Source of the DNA: Haloprofundus salilacus
GTDB taxonomy: Archaea > Halobacteriota > Halobacteria > Halobacteriales > Haloferacaceae
Length of the DNA stretch: 64,000 bases
Direction: 5' to 3'
NCBI RefSeq assembly: GCF_020150815.1
Contig: NZ_CP083723.1
Location: forward strand, 2,976,001-3,040,000
Part shown: positions 1 to 7,693 of the stretch, one piece after another
How the letters are laid out: each line of letters starts with the position of its first letter
Position numbering within the stretch: position 1 is the stretch's first letter
The notes under the pieces: model-generated
What the model was told of the DNA's origin: nothing
What the model saw: the letters and a program-made list of their open reading frames with translations, nothing else
The model's database searches: none
Translations under genes and position numbers: made by a program

Positions 1-332
1 CGGAGACTCGCCGACAGCGAGACGAAGTCGTGGGTCGCGCCCATTAGCGGATTACCGATGGCGATCCACAGGAGCGCGGGCACCCAACCCCACACCACGC
101 CCGCCGTGATGGGACCGACGATGGGTGCGCCGCCCGCGATGCTCGAATAGTGATGCCCGAGGAGTACCGGCTTCTTCGCCGGGACGTACTCCTGTCCGTC
201 TTCGTACTTGTGCGCCGGTGTCGTGTTCGCGTCGTTGAGTTCGACGAACCGCGCGAGATACCGCGAGTAACCGAAGTACCCCACGCTAAACAGTACGAGC
301 ACCGTCGCCACCAGCCAGATGATTTGCACCAT
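1..332 (-). CDS. cstA: CstA-family carbon starvation / peptide-pyruvate transporter, N-terminal part (runs off the window)
   Basis: The minus-strand frame starts at ATG 332 and stays open to the window edge, giving about 110 N-terminal residues of an integral membrane transporter. A first hydrophobic helix (about residues 3-18) is followed by the soluble loop and then by GHHYSSIAGGAPIVGP and WGWVPALLWI blocks, both hallmarks of CstA. A later HDFVSLSASLR block also matches the family. CstA proteins import peptides or pyruvate under carbon limitation; the substrate here cannot be told from this fragment. The family is usually 550-700 residues, so most of the gene lies outside. It has its own promoter and is not cotranscribed with arsA, whose stop codon lies 167 bp upstream on the same strand. 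Confidence 0.9.
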   Translation of the reverse strand, partial: MVQIIWLVATVLVLFSVGYFGYSRYLARFVELNDANTTPAHKYEDGQEYVPAKKPVLLGHHYSSIAGGAPIVGPITAGVVWGWVPALLWIAIGNPLMGATHDFVSLSASL

Positions 333-342
333 GTTACGCTAC

Positions 343-374
343 CACATCAACGATGTGCGTATACCACATATAAA
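343..374 (-). promoter_or_regulatory. cstA promoter with a palindrome at the predicted transcription start
   Basis: On the minus strand a TTTATATG box (374-367) lies about 38 bp before the cstA ATG, so transcription should begin roughly 10 bp ahead of the start codon. A perfect 6-bp inverted repeat, CACATC-aac-GATGTG (343-357), covers the predicted start site. That position suits a repressor, but regulation is inference. Confidence 0.5.
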
Positions 375-499
375 CATTAGCTTCCCTGACGAGTGTTACC
401 AGACGCGACAGACGTTGTATTCCGCGATTTCTCGCATTGACTCCAGAATAGGTTAGCGTGAATGTATGAAATTCTGACTAATATTTATCCGCTCTCCGT

Positions 500-1468
500 T
501 CATTCAGCCGGTTCTGCCCGTACTTCAACGTCGATCTCCGAAGCCACTTCGGCCAGGAGGTCGCCTTTCACCTCGGCGATGCGCGTCGCTATCTCGGCGA
601 CGACCGGTTTGTCGAACTCCTCGCGGAGCGTCTTCAACCGCTCGCGCTCGGTTTGGACTCTGTCGCGCAGGAAGCGCGCGCCCCGCCCGTTCTCGTCGTC
701 GTCGGGTTCGGGCGTGAGTTTGTTCACAACTAGTCCGCGCACGTCGAGCGTCGCGTCGTCGAGCGAGCCGATGGCGCGTCTGGTCTCTCGAATCGACAGC
801 TCGTCGGGGTTGACGACGAGGAAGAACGCCGCCTCCTCTCGGAGCAGTCGCCCCGCGAGCGCGAACCGGTCGCGGCGCTCCTCCAACTGCGCGATGACGG
901 GGTCGCCCTCGCGCATCCGCCGCGGTTCGCGGCCGCCGATGGCCGCCCGCTCGAACAGGCGGACGCTCTGTTTCCGCTTGGCGAGCAGTCGCTCGGCCCA
1001 CCCCTCCAGAAACTCCGGCAGCGACAGCAGTCGGAGCGTTCCGCCGGTCGGCGAGGTGTCGAAGACGACGCGGTCGTACTCGTCGGAGTCGCGCATCACG
1101 TCGACGAAGCGGTCGAACAGCGCCGCCTCGTACGCACCGGGTGTCTGGTGGGCCATCTCGACCTGCCGGTCTATCTCGTTGACCATCGCGGGACTCACCT
1201 GCGTCGACAGCGACCGCTTGATCCCTTGGAGGTGGCGACTCACCTCCTCCTCGGGGTCGAGTTCCATCGCGTCGAGACCGGAGACGCCGTCAACCGGTTT
1301 CGGGGTGTCGTCGAACTGTTGGTCGAACACGTCCGACGTCGAGTGCGCGGGATCCGTCGAGACGACGAGCGTCCGAAGCCCCGCGTTCGCGCACTTGAGC
1401 GCGTACGCGCTCGACACAGTCGTCTTTCCTACTCCTCCTTTGCCGCCGAAGAAGACGAATTTCCGCAT
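500..1468 (-). CDS. ArsA/Get3-family ATPase
   Basis: A 322-residue P-loop ATPase of the SIMIBI class. The deviant Walker A motif GGKGGVGKTT is at residues 8-17, switch I STDPAHST at 37-44, the switch II region DTSPTGGT at 137-144 and the NKxxP base-recognition motif near 249-253. The length matches single-domain ArsA/Get3. Get3 targets tail-anchored membrane proteins and ArsA drives arsenite pumps. No arsB, arsR or arsD is nearby, and the usual DTAPTGHT histidine is Gly here, so the function is left open. The gene begins 2 bp after the stop of the 98-codon gene upstream and is almost certainly cotranscribed with it. Confidence 0.9.
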   Translation of the reverse strand: MRKFVFFGGKGGVGKTTVSSAYALKCANAGLRTLVVSTDPAHSTSDVFDQQFDDTPKPVDGVSGLDAMELDPEEEVSRHLQGIKRSLSTQVSPAMVNEIDRQVEMAHQTPGAYEAALFDRFVDVMRDSDEYDRVVFDTSPTGGTLRLLSLPEFLEGWAERLLAKRKQSVRLFERAAIGGREPRRMREGDPVIAQLEERRDRFALAGRLLREEAAFFLVVNPDELSIRETRRAIGSLDDATLDVRGLVVNKLTPEPDDDENGRGARFLRDRVQTERERLKTLREEFDKPVVAEIATRIAEVKGDLLAEVASEIDVEVRAEPAE

Positions 1469-1470
1469 CG

Positions 1471-1767
1471 TCAGAAGTGGTACTGCTGACCTTTACGTTC
1501 GAGCAGCGACCCGCGGTCCCACATTCGCCGCTCCCACGCTTCGAACTCGTCTTCGAGGTACGGCAGCAGTTCGGCGGTGTAGTAGGAGACGGGCGACGGG
1601 ATGCCGAACGCGTCGGGGAAACACGCGAGCATGAACGCATCCTCGATGTCCTCGGCCTCGTTCTCTATCTTCTCGTACGCCGGGTGGCTTATCATCCCGT
1701 GGTAGAGTCCCCGGAGCCACTCCTCGGCGATGTCACGGAAGGCCGCGATGCGCTCTGCGAGTGTCAT
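1471..1767 (-). CDS. Small conserved protein in an operon with the ArsA-like ATPase
   Basis: A 98-residue, mostly helical, acidic protein rich in Trp, Tyr and Phe, with an aromatic block PVSYYTAELLPYLEDEFEAW in its C-terminal half and a single Cys (AFMLACFPDAF). It has no signal peptide and no membrane segment. It ends 2 bp before the ArsA-like ATPase start on the same strand, so the two products are probably made together. I do not recognise a characterised family. A partner, cofactor or client adaptor of the ATPase is a reasonable inference, but nothing in the sequence proves it. Confidence 0.75.
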   Translation of the reverse strand: MTLAERIAAFRDIAEEWLRGLYHGMISHPAYEKIENEAEDIEDAFMLACFPDAFGIPSPVSYYTAELLPYLEDEFEAWERRMWDRGSLLERKGQQYHF

Positions 1768-1914
1768 ACGTTCACGTCCTTCGCGGAGCGGCCAAAAGGA
1801 TGTCGTTCACGTCGTACGTTTCCTGAATCCGTTGCTCAGCACGCCGCTCGTGCGAACCGGCACGCACCGCCGCTCGCCGTAGCTTCATGGTCGTCGGGCG
1901 GTGAGAGTACCTAC

Positions 1915-3174
1915 ATGACGCAGACGATTCCCGTCACCATTCTTAGCGGGAGCCTCGGTGCCGGGAAGACGACGTTGTTGAACCACCTCCTCCGGAACGC
2001 TGGCGACCGAAACATCGCCGTCCTCGTCAACGACATGGGCGACCTCAACGTCGACGCGGAACTCGTGAGCGCGAACTCTGACCTCTCGGTCGGCGACGGC
2101 GTCGCCGAACTCTCGAACGGCTGTATCTGCTGCGAACTGCAGGACGACCTCGAGACGGCCGTCACGCGACTCGCGCGGAACCGCGACTTCGACGTGCTCG
2201 TCGTCGAATCCTCGGGCATCAGCGAACCCGAACCGGTCGCGCGCCTCTTCACGACGGGGTCGCGCGCGGCGGCGCTGTACGAGGTGGACTCGCTCGTGAC
2301 GGTGCTCGACAGTCGGCTGTTCTACGACGCCTTCGGCGGCGACGGCGTCGCCGAGCGCCGCGGCACCGACGAGGACGACAGTCGCCCGCTCTCGGACCTC
2401 CTGGTCGAGCAGGTGGAGTTCGCCAACATCGTGCTGCTGAACAAATCGGATCTCGTCTCCGAGGCGGAGATGGCCGCCGTCGAGGAGATGGTGCGGGCGC
2501 TCGCACCCGACACCGAGATTCTCCGTACGAGGGAGTCGGCGGTCGCCCCCGATCGGTTGTTCGGCCGCGAGTTGTACGACCCAGCGACGGCCGCGGAGAT
2601 GGCCGGGTGGAAGCGGGCGCTCGCCGAGAGCGAAAGTGGGGACGACAGCGACCACATCCACAGTCACGGCGACAGCGACCACGACGACCACGGTCACGGT
2701 GTACACGACGACCACGACCACCGCCACCCGGACGAGGTGTACGGGGTCTCGTCGTTCACGTACCGGCGTCGCCGCCCGTTCCACCCCGAACGGTTCGCCG
2801 CGCTGCTCTCGGACCTCCCGTCGAACGTCGTCCGCTCGAAGGGGACCTGTTGGGTCGCCGGACGCGAGTCGCCCGTCGTCGTCAGTCAGGCGGGACCGTC
2901 GGTACGCGCCGAAGCGGTCGGCCGGTGGATCGCAGCCCTCCCGGAGGCCGACCGGGACCTCTATCGGGCGAACCGCCGGGATTTGGAGTGGGACGACGAA
3001 TGGGGCGACCGGCGGACCGAGTTCGTCGTCATCGGCACCGGCCTCGACGAGGAGGCGACGATAGCGACGCTTGACGACTGCCTGTTGACGGACGAAGAAA
3101 TGACCGAGACTTGGGAGGCGTTCGAGAACCCGTTCCCGACGCAGGGTGAGGAACTCGTCGTCACCGAACCCTGA
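1915..3174 (+). CDS. COG0523 (CobW/ZNG1-like) GTPase, putative metal chaperone
   Basis: A 419-residue G3E GTPase. Walker A GSLGAGKTT is at residues 12-20, the family CxCC metal site is at C70, C72 and C73, ESSG is near residue 100, and an NKSD guanine-recognition motif follows. A very His/Asp-rich stretch (about residues 247-272) precedes the C-terminal CobW_C domain, as in metallochaperones that move Zn2+ or Co2+ into client proteins. The reading frame is open far upstream, but homology begins at ATG 1915 (MTQTIPVTILSG). There is no cobalamin cluster nearby, so a zinc role fits better than CobW; the metal is inference. Its last codons begin a 25-bp tandem repeat. Confidence 0.9.
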   Translation: MTQTIPVTILSGSLGAGKTTLLNHLLRNAGDRNIAVLVNDMGDLNVDAELVSANSDLSVGDGVAELSNGCICCELQDDLETAVTRLARNRDFDVLVVESSGISEPEPVARLFTTGSRAAALYEVDSLVTVLDSRLFYDAFGGDGVAERRGTDEDDSRPLSDLLVEQVEFANIVLLNKSDLVSEAEMAAVEEMVRALAPDTEILRTRESAVAPDRLFGRELYDPATAAEMAGWKRALAESESGDDSDHIHSHGDSDHDDHGHGVHDDHDHRHPDEVYGVSSFTYRRRRPFHPERFAALLSDLPSNVVRSKGTCWVAGRESPVVVSQAGPSVRAEAVGRWIAALPEADRDLYRANRRDLEWDDEWGDRRTEFVVIGTGLDEEATIATLDDCLLTDEEMTETWEAFENPFPTQGEELVVTEP

Positions 3175-3258
3175 CCTCGGTTTCGTCACCGAACCTTGTT
3201 TCCGGTTTCACCGCCGAACCCTATCCCCAGTTACGTCACCGAAGCTGTCCCCGGCTAC
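3159..3258 (+). repeat. 25-bp imperfect tandem repeat, four copies
   Basis: Units at 3159-3183, 3184-3208, 3209-3233 and 3234-3258 share the core CACCGAACC (or close variants) followed by a T/C-rich half ending GGTTT or GTTA. The first unit contains the final Val-Thr-Glu-Pro codons and stop of the COG0523 gene. The last unit reaches the stop codon of the convergent gene. It looks like serial duplication of a gene end. Confidence 0.85.
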
Positions 3259-3665
3259 TCGACGTCCACCGCCAGCGCGTCCAGCGCGCGTTTCAGTTCG
3301 CCCTTCCGCTTCCACGCCGCCACGCGGTCGGTGACGATCGATAGCGGGAGACCGAGACTGACCGCCGAGCGCATCGTCACCCGCGAGCCTTCGTTCTCGG
3401 AGGCGACGGTGACCGTCGTCTCCATCGCGTCGAACGGTCCGGCCTCGCCCGCCTGTTCGTAGAAGAGACCGTCGTCAAGCGTCTCGAAGCGGAGCGCGAA
3501 CCGGAAGCGGCGGCTTCCGGCGACGACAACGGGGCCGTCCTCGGTCTCCTCGACGCCGTGGACCTCGAAGCTCCCTTCGTACTGAATCGTCGCTTCGGGC
3601 GTAAGTGCGCGCCGGACGACCCGCGGCGGCGCGCGGACGAACCGAGAGACCGTCACCTCGTGCAT
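3255..3665 (-). CDS. SRPBCC/START-like domain protein
   Basis: A 136-residue soluble protein that opens with MHEVTVSRFVRAPP, the first beta strand and turn typical of polyketide-cyclase/SRPBCC folds. Alternating beta strands follow (FEVHGVEE, RFRFALRFETL, METTVTVASE), then a long C-terminal helix (AAWKRKGELKRALDAL). Such helix-grip proteins bind hydrophobic ligands, and the ligand here is unknown. The length matches single-domain members. The gene is convergent with the COG0523 gene, and its stop lies inside the tandem repeat that starts in that gene. Confidence 0.75.
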   Translation of the reverse strand: MHEVTVSRFVRAPPRVVRRALTPEATIQYEGSFEVHGVEETEDGPVVVAGSRRFRFALRFETLDDGLFYEQAGEAGPFDAMETTVTVASENEGSRVTMRSAVSLGLPLSIVTDRVAAWKRKGELKRALDALAVDVE

Positions 3666-3747
3666 GCGTCGTCGTTATCTTCCTGCGTGATAAGTGTCTC
3701 CGAGTCGCCAGTCTGGTGCTCCGGCCGGTCCCGCCAACTGCGGCCGA

Positions 3748-4062
3748 CTACAACCGTAACAGCGAGAGAAATAGCAACAGTAGCAACACCGCGGCGCCAC
3801 TGTAGAACAGTTTCCGAAGCCGTACCCCCGCGGGAACCTCCTCGCGGATGGCGGGATTGACCGACCAGACGAGGCGGTAGTACGCCAGTGCCAGTGCTCC
3901 GAGGAAGGCGACGGCTGACAACGCGACAGCCACCGTTAGCGACAGACCGAACGAGAGGCCGTAGGCCGGACCGAACGCGAACGCGACGGCGAAGGCGAGG
4001 CTCGCGACGACGAGAAACGGCACGGGGTCGATAGGCGACCCATCACGGTTCCCGAGTCGCAT
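3748..4062 (-). CDS. Small membrane protein of unknown function (three hydrophobic segments)
   Basis: An open frame of about 104 residues starting at MRLGNRDGSPIDP (ATG 4062); an upstream ATG at 4086 would add eight residues. Three hydrophobic stretches are visible: a long one after PIDPVPF that can span twice, and a C-terminal AAVLLLLLFLSLL helix ending four residues before the stop. The charged segment WSVNPAIREEVPAGVRLRK lies between them. I recognise no family. It is transcribed away from a second small membrane protein whose start lies 59 bp off, so the two share a promoter region. Confidence 0.65.
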   Translation of the reverse strand: MRLGNRDGSPIDPVPFLVVASLAFAVAFAFGPAYGLSFGLSLTVAVALSAVAFLGALALAYYRLVWSVNPAIREEVPAGVRLRKLFYSGAAVLLLLLFLSLLRL

Positions 4063-4121
4063 ACGCTGGAAGACGGTCGCAGGCACAAAGAAGCTAAGTG
4101 CCGGGCCGAAACAGATGCGCT

Positions 4122-4298
4122 ATGCAGTCTCAAGGGGATCCGCGGGTCCTGCTCGTGATGAATTTCGTCTTGTCGCTCGCGTTCGCATCGGTCGTCCTCT
4201 ACGGCTTCGAGTTCGTCGGACTCCTCTCGTTCACGTGGCAACGTCTCGCCGGAGCGACGGCGGTGCTGATGGTATTGACCTATCTCGTCGTCCGGTGA
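4122..4298 (+). CDS. 58-residue membrane protein, haloarchaeal type
   Basis: MQSQGDPRVLLVMNF opens a short protein with two hydrophobic segments (about residues 8-30 and 35-56) separated by a Trp-containing turn, ending LTYLVVR. ATG 4122 is preferred over the in-frame upstream ATG 4098 because the charged MQSQGDPR start precedes the first membrane helix directly. The function is unknown. Coding bias (GC-rich third positions, e.g. TCGGTCGTCCTC) supports a real gene. Confidence 0.6.
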   Translation: MQSQGDPRVLLVMNFVLSLAFASVVLYGFEFVGLLSFTWQRLAGATAVLMVLTYLVVR

Positions 4299-4338
4299 AC
4301 GACCGACGGGGTCACCCGTCGGCGGGTGACTGTCATCC

Positions 4339-5265
4339 TCACTCGCTGTTCGAAGCGTCGTTGCCGCTAGCGCTCCCGAGCATCTCGTCGCCGTAGGCTC
4401 CCGCTCCTCGTTCTTCGACGCGGTCGAACTGATCGACCGGCGGGTCTTTCACGACGTAGCCGAGCAGACTCCCGAAGCCGTTTCGTTGCGGATGGAGACC
4501 GACGCCGCTGCCCGCGCCGACGAGTCCGGGTGCGTCCCGGTCAAGGCGTTCGCGCCACCACGCCTGGTCGAAGAAAAGCGACGAAATCTCCATGTGCTTC
4601 ACGTCGTGGGTGAACAGGTAGCCCTCCCGTCGAAGACGCGGCCAGAGTTCTTCGAGACACGTCTCCGCGGAACTTCGAAGCCCCACGTCGAGGAAGACGA
4701 GCGCGACCGGCCGGTCGAACGTCGGGAGCGTCTCCTCGAAGTAGCCTTTCTCGAACTCGCACGCGTCGATGTCGCCGTAGGCGGCGACGTTCCGGCGGAC
4801 GGCGTCGAGCGACCCGCGCCACGACCCGGCTTCGTAGGTGTGCACCTGCTCGGACTGCATGAGCACGTGCGCCTCGTCCACCTCGTCGGGTTCGGGCATC
4901 CCCTCGAAGGAGTCGAACACGACGAGCGTTCGGTCGCAGAGACCCGCGACCAACGAGAGGTTCGCCGTACTGCCGCCGAGGTAACAGCCGCACTCGACGA
5001 CGACGCCCTCTTTCTCGGGCGGTATCCGGAGTATCTTCGTCGCGACGACGAGGTGTTCGACGAACGACGACCCGGTAGGGAGTCGGACGTTGTTCCAGAG
5101 CATCCGGGCGACGAGGCGACATTTCGTCGGGAAGTCGACGCCGTAGGCCGCGCCGGTGTCGGCGTCGAAGTACTCGCCGAGGACGATTGGCGCGCTGAGC
5201 ACGAGCAATCCGAGTCTGTACGCGCGTGTGACTGTCGCCGTCACGCGCTTTCGAGCAGTTGTCAT
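4339..5265 (-). CDS. TylF/MycF-type class I SAM-dependent O-methyltransferase
   Basis: A 308-residue methyltransferase of the macrocin O-methyltransferase family. The SAM-binding motif ECGCYLGGST is at residues 91-100 and the acidic FDSFEGMP motif at 117-124. The metal-binding pair expected in TylF appears as FLDVGL (Asp193) and a His-Asp at 220-221. A basic, hydrophobic N-terminus (residues 1-30) could contact the membrane. TylF enzymes methylate sugar hydroxyls on natural products. In archaea such genes often belong to glycan decoration, but no glycosyltransferase lies next to it, so the substrate is unknown. Confidence 0.8.
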   Translation of the reverse strand: MTTARKRVTATVTRAYRLGLLVLSAPIVLGEYFDADTGAAYGVDFPTKCRLVARMLWNNVRLPTGSSFVEHLVVATKILRIPPEKEGVVVECGCYLGGSTANLSLVAGLCDRTLVVFDSFEGMPEPDEVDEAHVLMQSEQVHTYEAGSWRGSLDAVRRNVAAYGDIDACEFEKGYFEETLPTFDRPVALVFLDVGLRSSAETCLEELWPRLRREGYLFTHDVKHMEISSLFFDQAWWRERLDRDAPGLVGAGSGVGLHPQRNGFGSLLGYVVKDPPVDQFDRVEERGAGAYGDEMLGSASGNDASNSE

Positions 5266-5462
5266 CGGGTTCGGGTCAGCACCCTTCGGTATCGTTATCC
5301 AGCGACTATCGTCGTCTACGCGATTGTTTCAGCCGGCGCCCGACTCGACCGCGCCGACTCGGCGTGAACCGGCGCACTGCCGCTCGATTCGGGTCGTTCC
5401 GCGACAGTTTCGTCGAGAAAGATTGGATTGACCGCGCTCTCGTCCTCGTGCTGTCTCCCGAT

Positions 5463-6620
5463 TCACGTCGTATCCCGTTCGAGAAAGGAGACGAACCAGC
5501 TGTCGGGGTCGTCCAGCGGGGCGCCGCCGAACGACCACGGTCCGTCGTCGGTCGTCGGCCGCGCGACGACGGTGGCTCGGCTCCGCGTCAGAAGCGACAG
5601 TGGCCGCTCGTCGTCGGCCAGAAAGCCGTGTTCGGCGAGGAACTCCCGCGGGAGGCCGCTGCCGGCGGCCGCGACGACGTCGGAGTCGGCGTGTTCTTCG
5701 AGTGCGGCCTCGAACAGGCGGGAGACGCCCGCCATCCACGCGTCGTCGCCGACGAGCGGCGTGAGTTCGGCGAACTGCGTGATGGTGATGCCGTCCTTCG
5801 TCGTCCGCGTCCGAGCGACGAGGCCGGCGAGCGGCCCGTTTTCGGCCTCAACGACGTAGGTGAGACGCCGCCAGAGCGGACTCCCCAACCGCCAGCGGTA
5901 GAACTGCTCGTCGCGGTGCGCGTGGAGACGGTCGGGTATCGACCGCTCGTACAGGTCGGCGAGTCGTTCGACCGGCAGCGTTCGGTGTCGGTGGACGACG
6001 AACTGTCCGTCGATGCGGGCGGCTTTGTCGCGGGTGCGGTAGTAGCGTTTGGCGACCGGCGTCGTCAACCGCGCGAACGACTCGCCGACCTCGTTGAGAC
6101 GCGTCCCGACGAGCGCGCTCGGGTTCTGCACACGGTAGAACGTCGTACGCCGACCCGCACTGCGCCAGCCGAGTTTCTCGTACCCCGGCCGCGACATGTC
6201 GTTCGGGAAGTTGAAGTAGAGGTCGGGGCCGTCCGCGGCGTCGGCGTAGTGCGAGAGCGCCGCCGTCGTCATGTTCGTGAACACGCCTTGCCGTCGGTGG
6301 TCGGGGTGGACCATCGTATCCGCCGGTTGGAACGCTGTCCCCGTTCCCTCCGGGCCCCGAAGCGGCATGACGAGAAACGGCCGCGCGCCGACTATCTTGC
6401 CGTCGTGTTCGGCGACGAAAATCGGCACGTGGTCGACGTAGGGGTTCTCGACATACTTCCACTCGAACCACTCTCGGCCGCGCGGGCGGTCCCACACTTC
6501 CCGGTCCAGCGCAAGCAGACCCTCCCTGTCGCTAGCCTCGTAGCCGCGGATTCGGTACTCACCTTCGTCTCTCGCCTCGGCGCTCGGCCCGGTCCGTGCA
6601 GACCCTCTGGTGGGGGACAT
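5463..6620 (-). CDS. GNAT-family N-acetyltransferase
   Basis: A 385-residue protein whose N-terminal 150 residues form a GNAT domain: the acetyl-CoA pyrophosphate-binding turn RRQGVF is at 109-114, after the strand DTMVHPDHR. The length and the second half resemble two-lobed Eis-like acetyltransferases rather than the usual 150-200 residue GNATs. The first 20 residues are low-complexity and poorly conserved in appearance, so the true start could be slightly internal. The substrate is unknown. It lies 197 bp upstream of the methyltransferase on the same strand, too far to assume an operon. Confidence 0.75.
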   Translation of the reverse strand: MSPTRGSARTGPSAEARDEGEYRIRGYEASDREGLLALDREVWDRPRGREWFEWKYVENPYVDHVPIFVAEHDGKIVGARPFLVMPLRGPEGTGTAFQPADTMVHPDHRRQGVFTNMTTAALSHYADAADGPDLYFNFPNDMSRPGYEKLGWRSAGRRTTFYRVQNPSALVGTRLNEVGESFARLTTPVAKRYYRTRDKAARIDGQFVVHRHRTLPVERLADLYERSIPDRLHAHRDEQFYRWRLGSPLWRRLTYVVEAENGPLAGLVARTRTTKDGITITQFAELTPLVGDDAWMAGVSRLFEAALEEHADSDVVAAAGSGLPREFLAEHGFLADDERPLSLLTRSRATVVARPTTDDGPWSFGGAPLDDPDSWFVSFLERDTT

Positions 6621-6775
6621 CGTGGTAGCGCACCGTGACGGGACGCTTTGTTATTCATCGCCGAATCCCCTTCGCGCCGGAGGGCCCGACGGTTTCACCG
6701 AGTAAACGTTCGCTTGTGACCGAGAGTCACCCGCGCGTGGGGCCGCTCGATCCCCCGAGACGGCGATGACGGTCC

Positions 6776-6782
6776 TTTATAT
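6776..6782 (+). promoter_or_regulatory. TATA box of upp
   Basis: TTTATAT is centred 27 bp before the upp ATG, the spacing of a leaderless haloarchaeal transcript. No ribosome-binding site is visible before the ATG, which agrees with this. Confidence 0.6.
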
Positions 6783-6805
6783 CCTTCGGCGTTTCCGCTC
6801 TACAC

Positions 6806-7483
6806 ATGCCCATCGAAGACCGTGACGACGCGTATCTCATCACTCACGCGCTCGCCAAGGATACACTCTCGAAACTCAGAGACGTCGAGACCGAACAGGT
6901 CGCCTTCCGGAAAGGGCTGGTCAAACTCGGCCGTATCGCCGGCTACGAGATAATTGACGGCGCAATGGAGACAGAGTTCGTCTCCATCGAGACGCCGATG
7001 GCCGAGACGACGGGCGAACGTGTCAAAGGACTCGACGACGTGGTCATCGTCAACGTTCTCCGGGCCGCCACCCCGTTCGTCGAAGGACTCCTGAAAGCGT
7101 TCCCCCGCGCCAAACAGGGCGTCATCAGCGCCGGACGCGACGAGGATGCGGGCATGAACGACGACGGCGAGTTCCCCATCAAAATCGACTACGTAAAACT
7201 CCCCGAGATAACAGAGAAAGACACCGTCATCGTCGCCGACCCGATGCTCGCCACCGGCAGCACGATGTGTACGGTTCTCGACCACGTGCTGGAGGAAGCG
7301 ACTGGCTTCGAGAATCTGTTCGTCCTCTCTGCGGTCTCCGCGCCCGACGGTCTGCTCCGCGTCGGCAGCCAGTTCGACGAGCCGGACCTGCTCACCGTTG
7401 CCATCGACGACCACCTCGACGAGCGCGGCTACATCATCCCCGGCCTCGGCGATGCCGGCGACCGCGCGTTCCGGACGAAGTAA
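6806..7483 (+). CDS. upp: Uracil phosphoribosyltransferase
   Basis: A 225-residue enzyme that makes UMP from uracil and PRPP in pyrimidine salvage. The PRPP-binding loop [13 protein letters not shown] is at residues 141-153. The family strand [14 protein letters not shown] at about 83-96 is followed by [11 protein letters not shown], and the uracil-binding C-terminus [10 protein letters not shown] is present. Length and motif order match UPRT without insertions. The start at ATG 6806 is fixed by the TATA box 27 bp ahead. No uracil permease lies beside it in this window. Confidence 0.95.
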   Translation: MPIEDRDDAYLITHALAKDTLSKLRDVETEQVAFRKGLVKLGRIAGYEIIDGAMETEFVSIETPMAETTGERVKGLDDVVIVNVLRAATPFVEGLLKAFPRAKQGVISAGRDEDAGMNDDGEFPIKIDYVKLPEITEKDTVIVADPMLATGSTMCTVLDHVLEEATGFENLFVLSAVSAPDGLLRVGSQFDEPDLLTVAIDDHLDERGYIIPGLGDAGDRAFRTK

Positions 7484-7693
7484 CGGTCGCTGCTTCAAGC
7501 TACGAACCGCCTATTTCGACCCGTCTCTTTCGACCCATCTGAATCTCTCTCGCTGTCCTATCGCCTCGCGATTTTACGCGTCGAACTCCGCGAGAACACG
7601 TTTCTTCGAACCCCCTCTCTTCGACTCGAAACCGCACGCAGACAGCACGTCTGACGCAGGCGCGTTCCTGTCGAAACGGTCCTGTAGAGCGCT

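Noticed and set aside
500-1468. An arsenite resistance operon
   Set aside because: Only an ArsA-type ATPase is present; no arsenite pump, ArsR or ArsD lies nearby.
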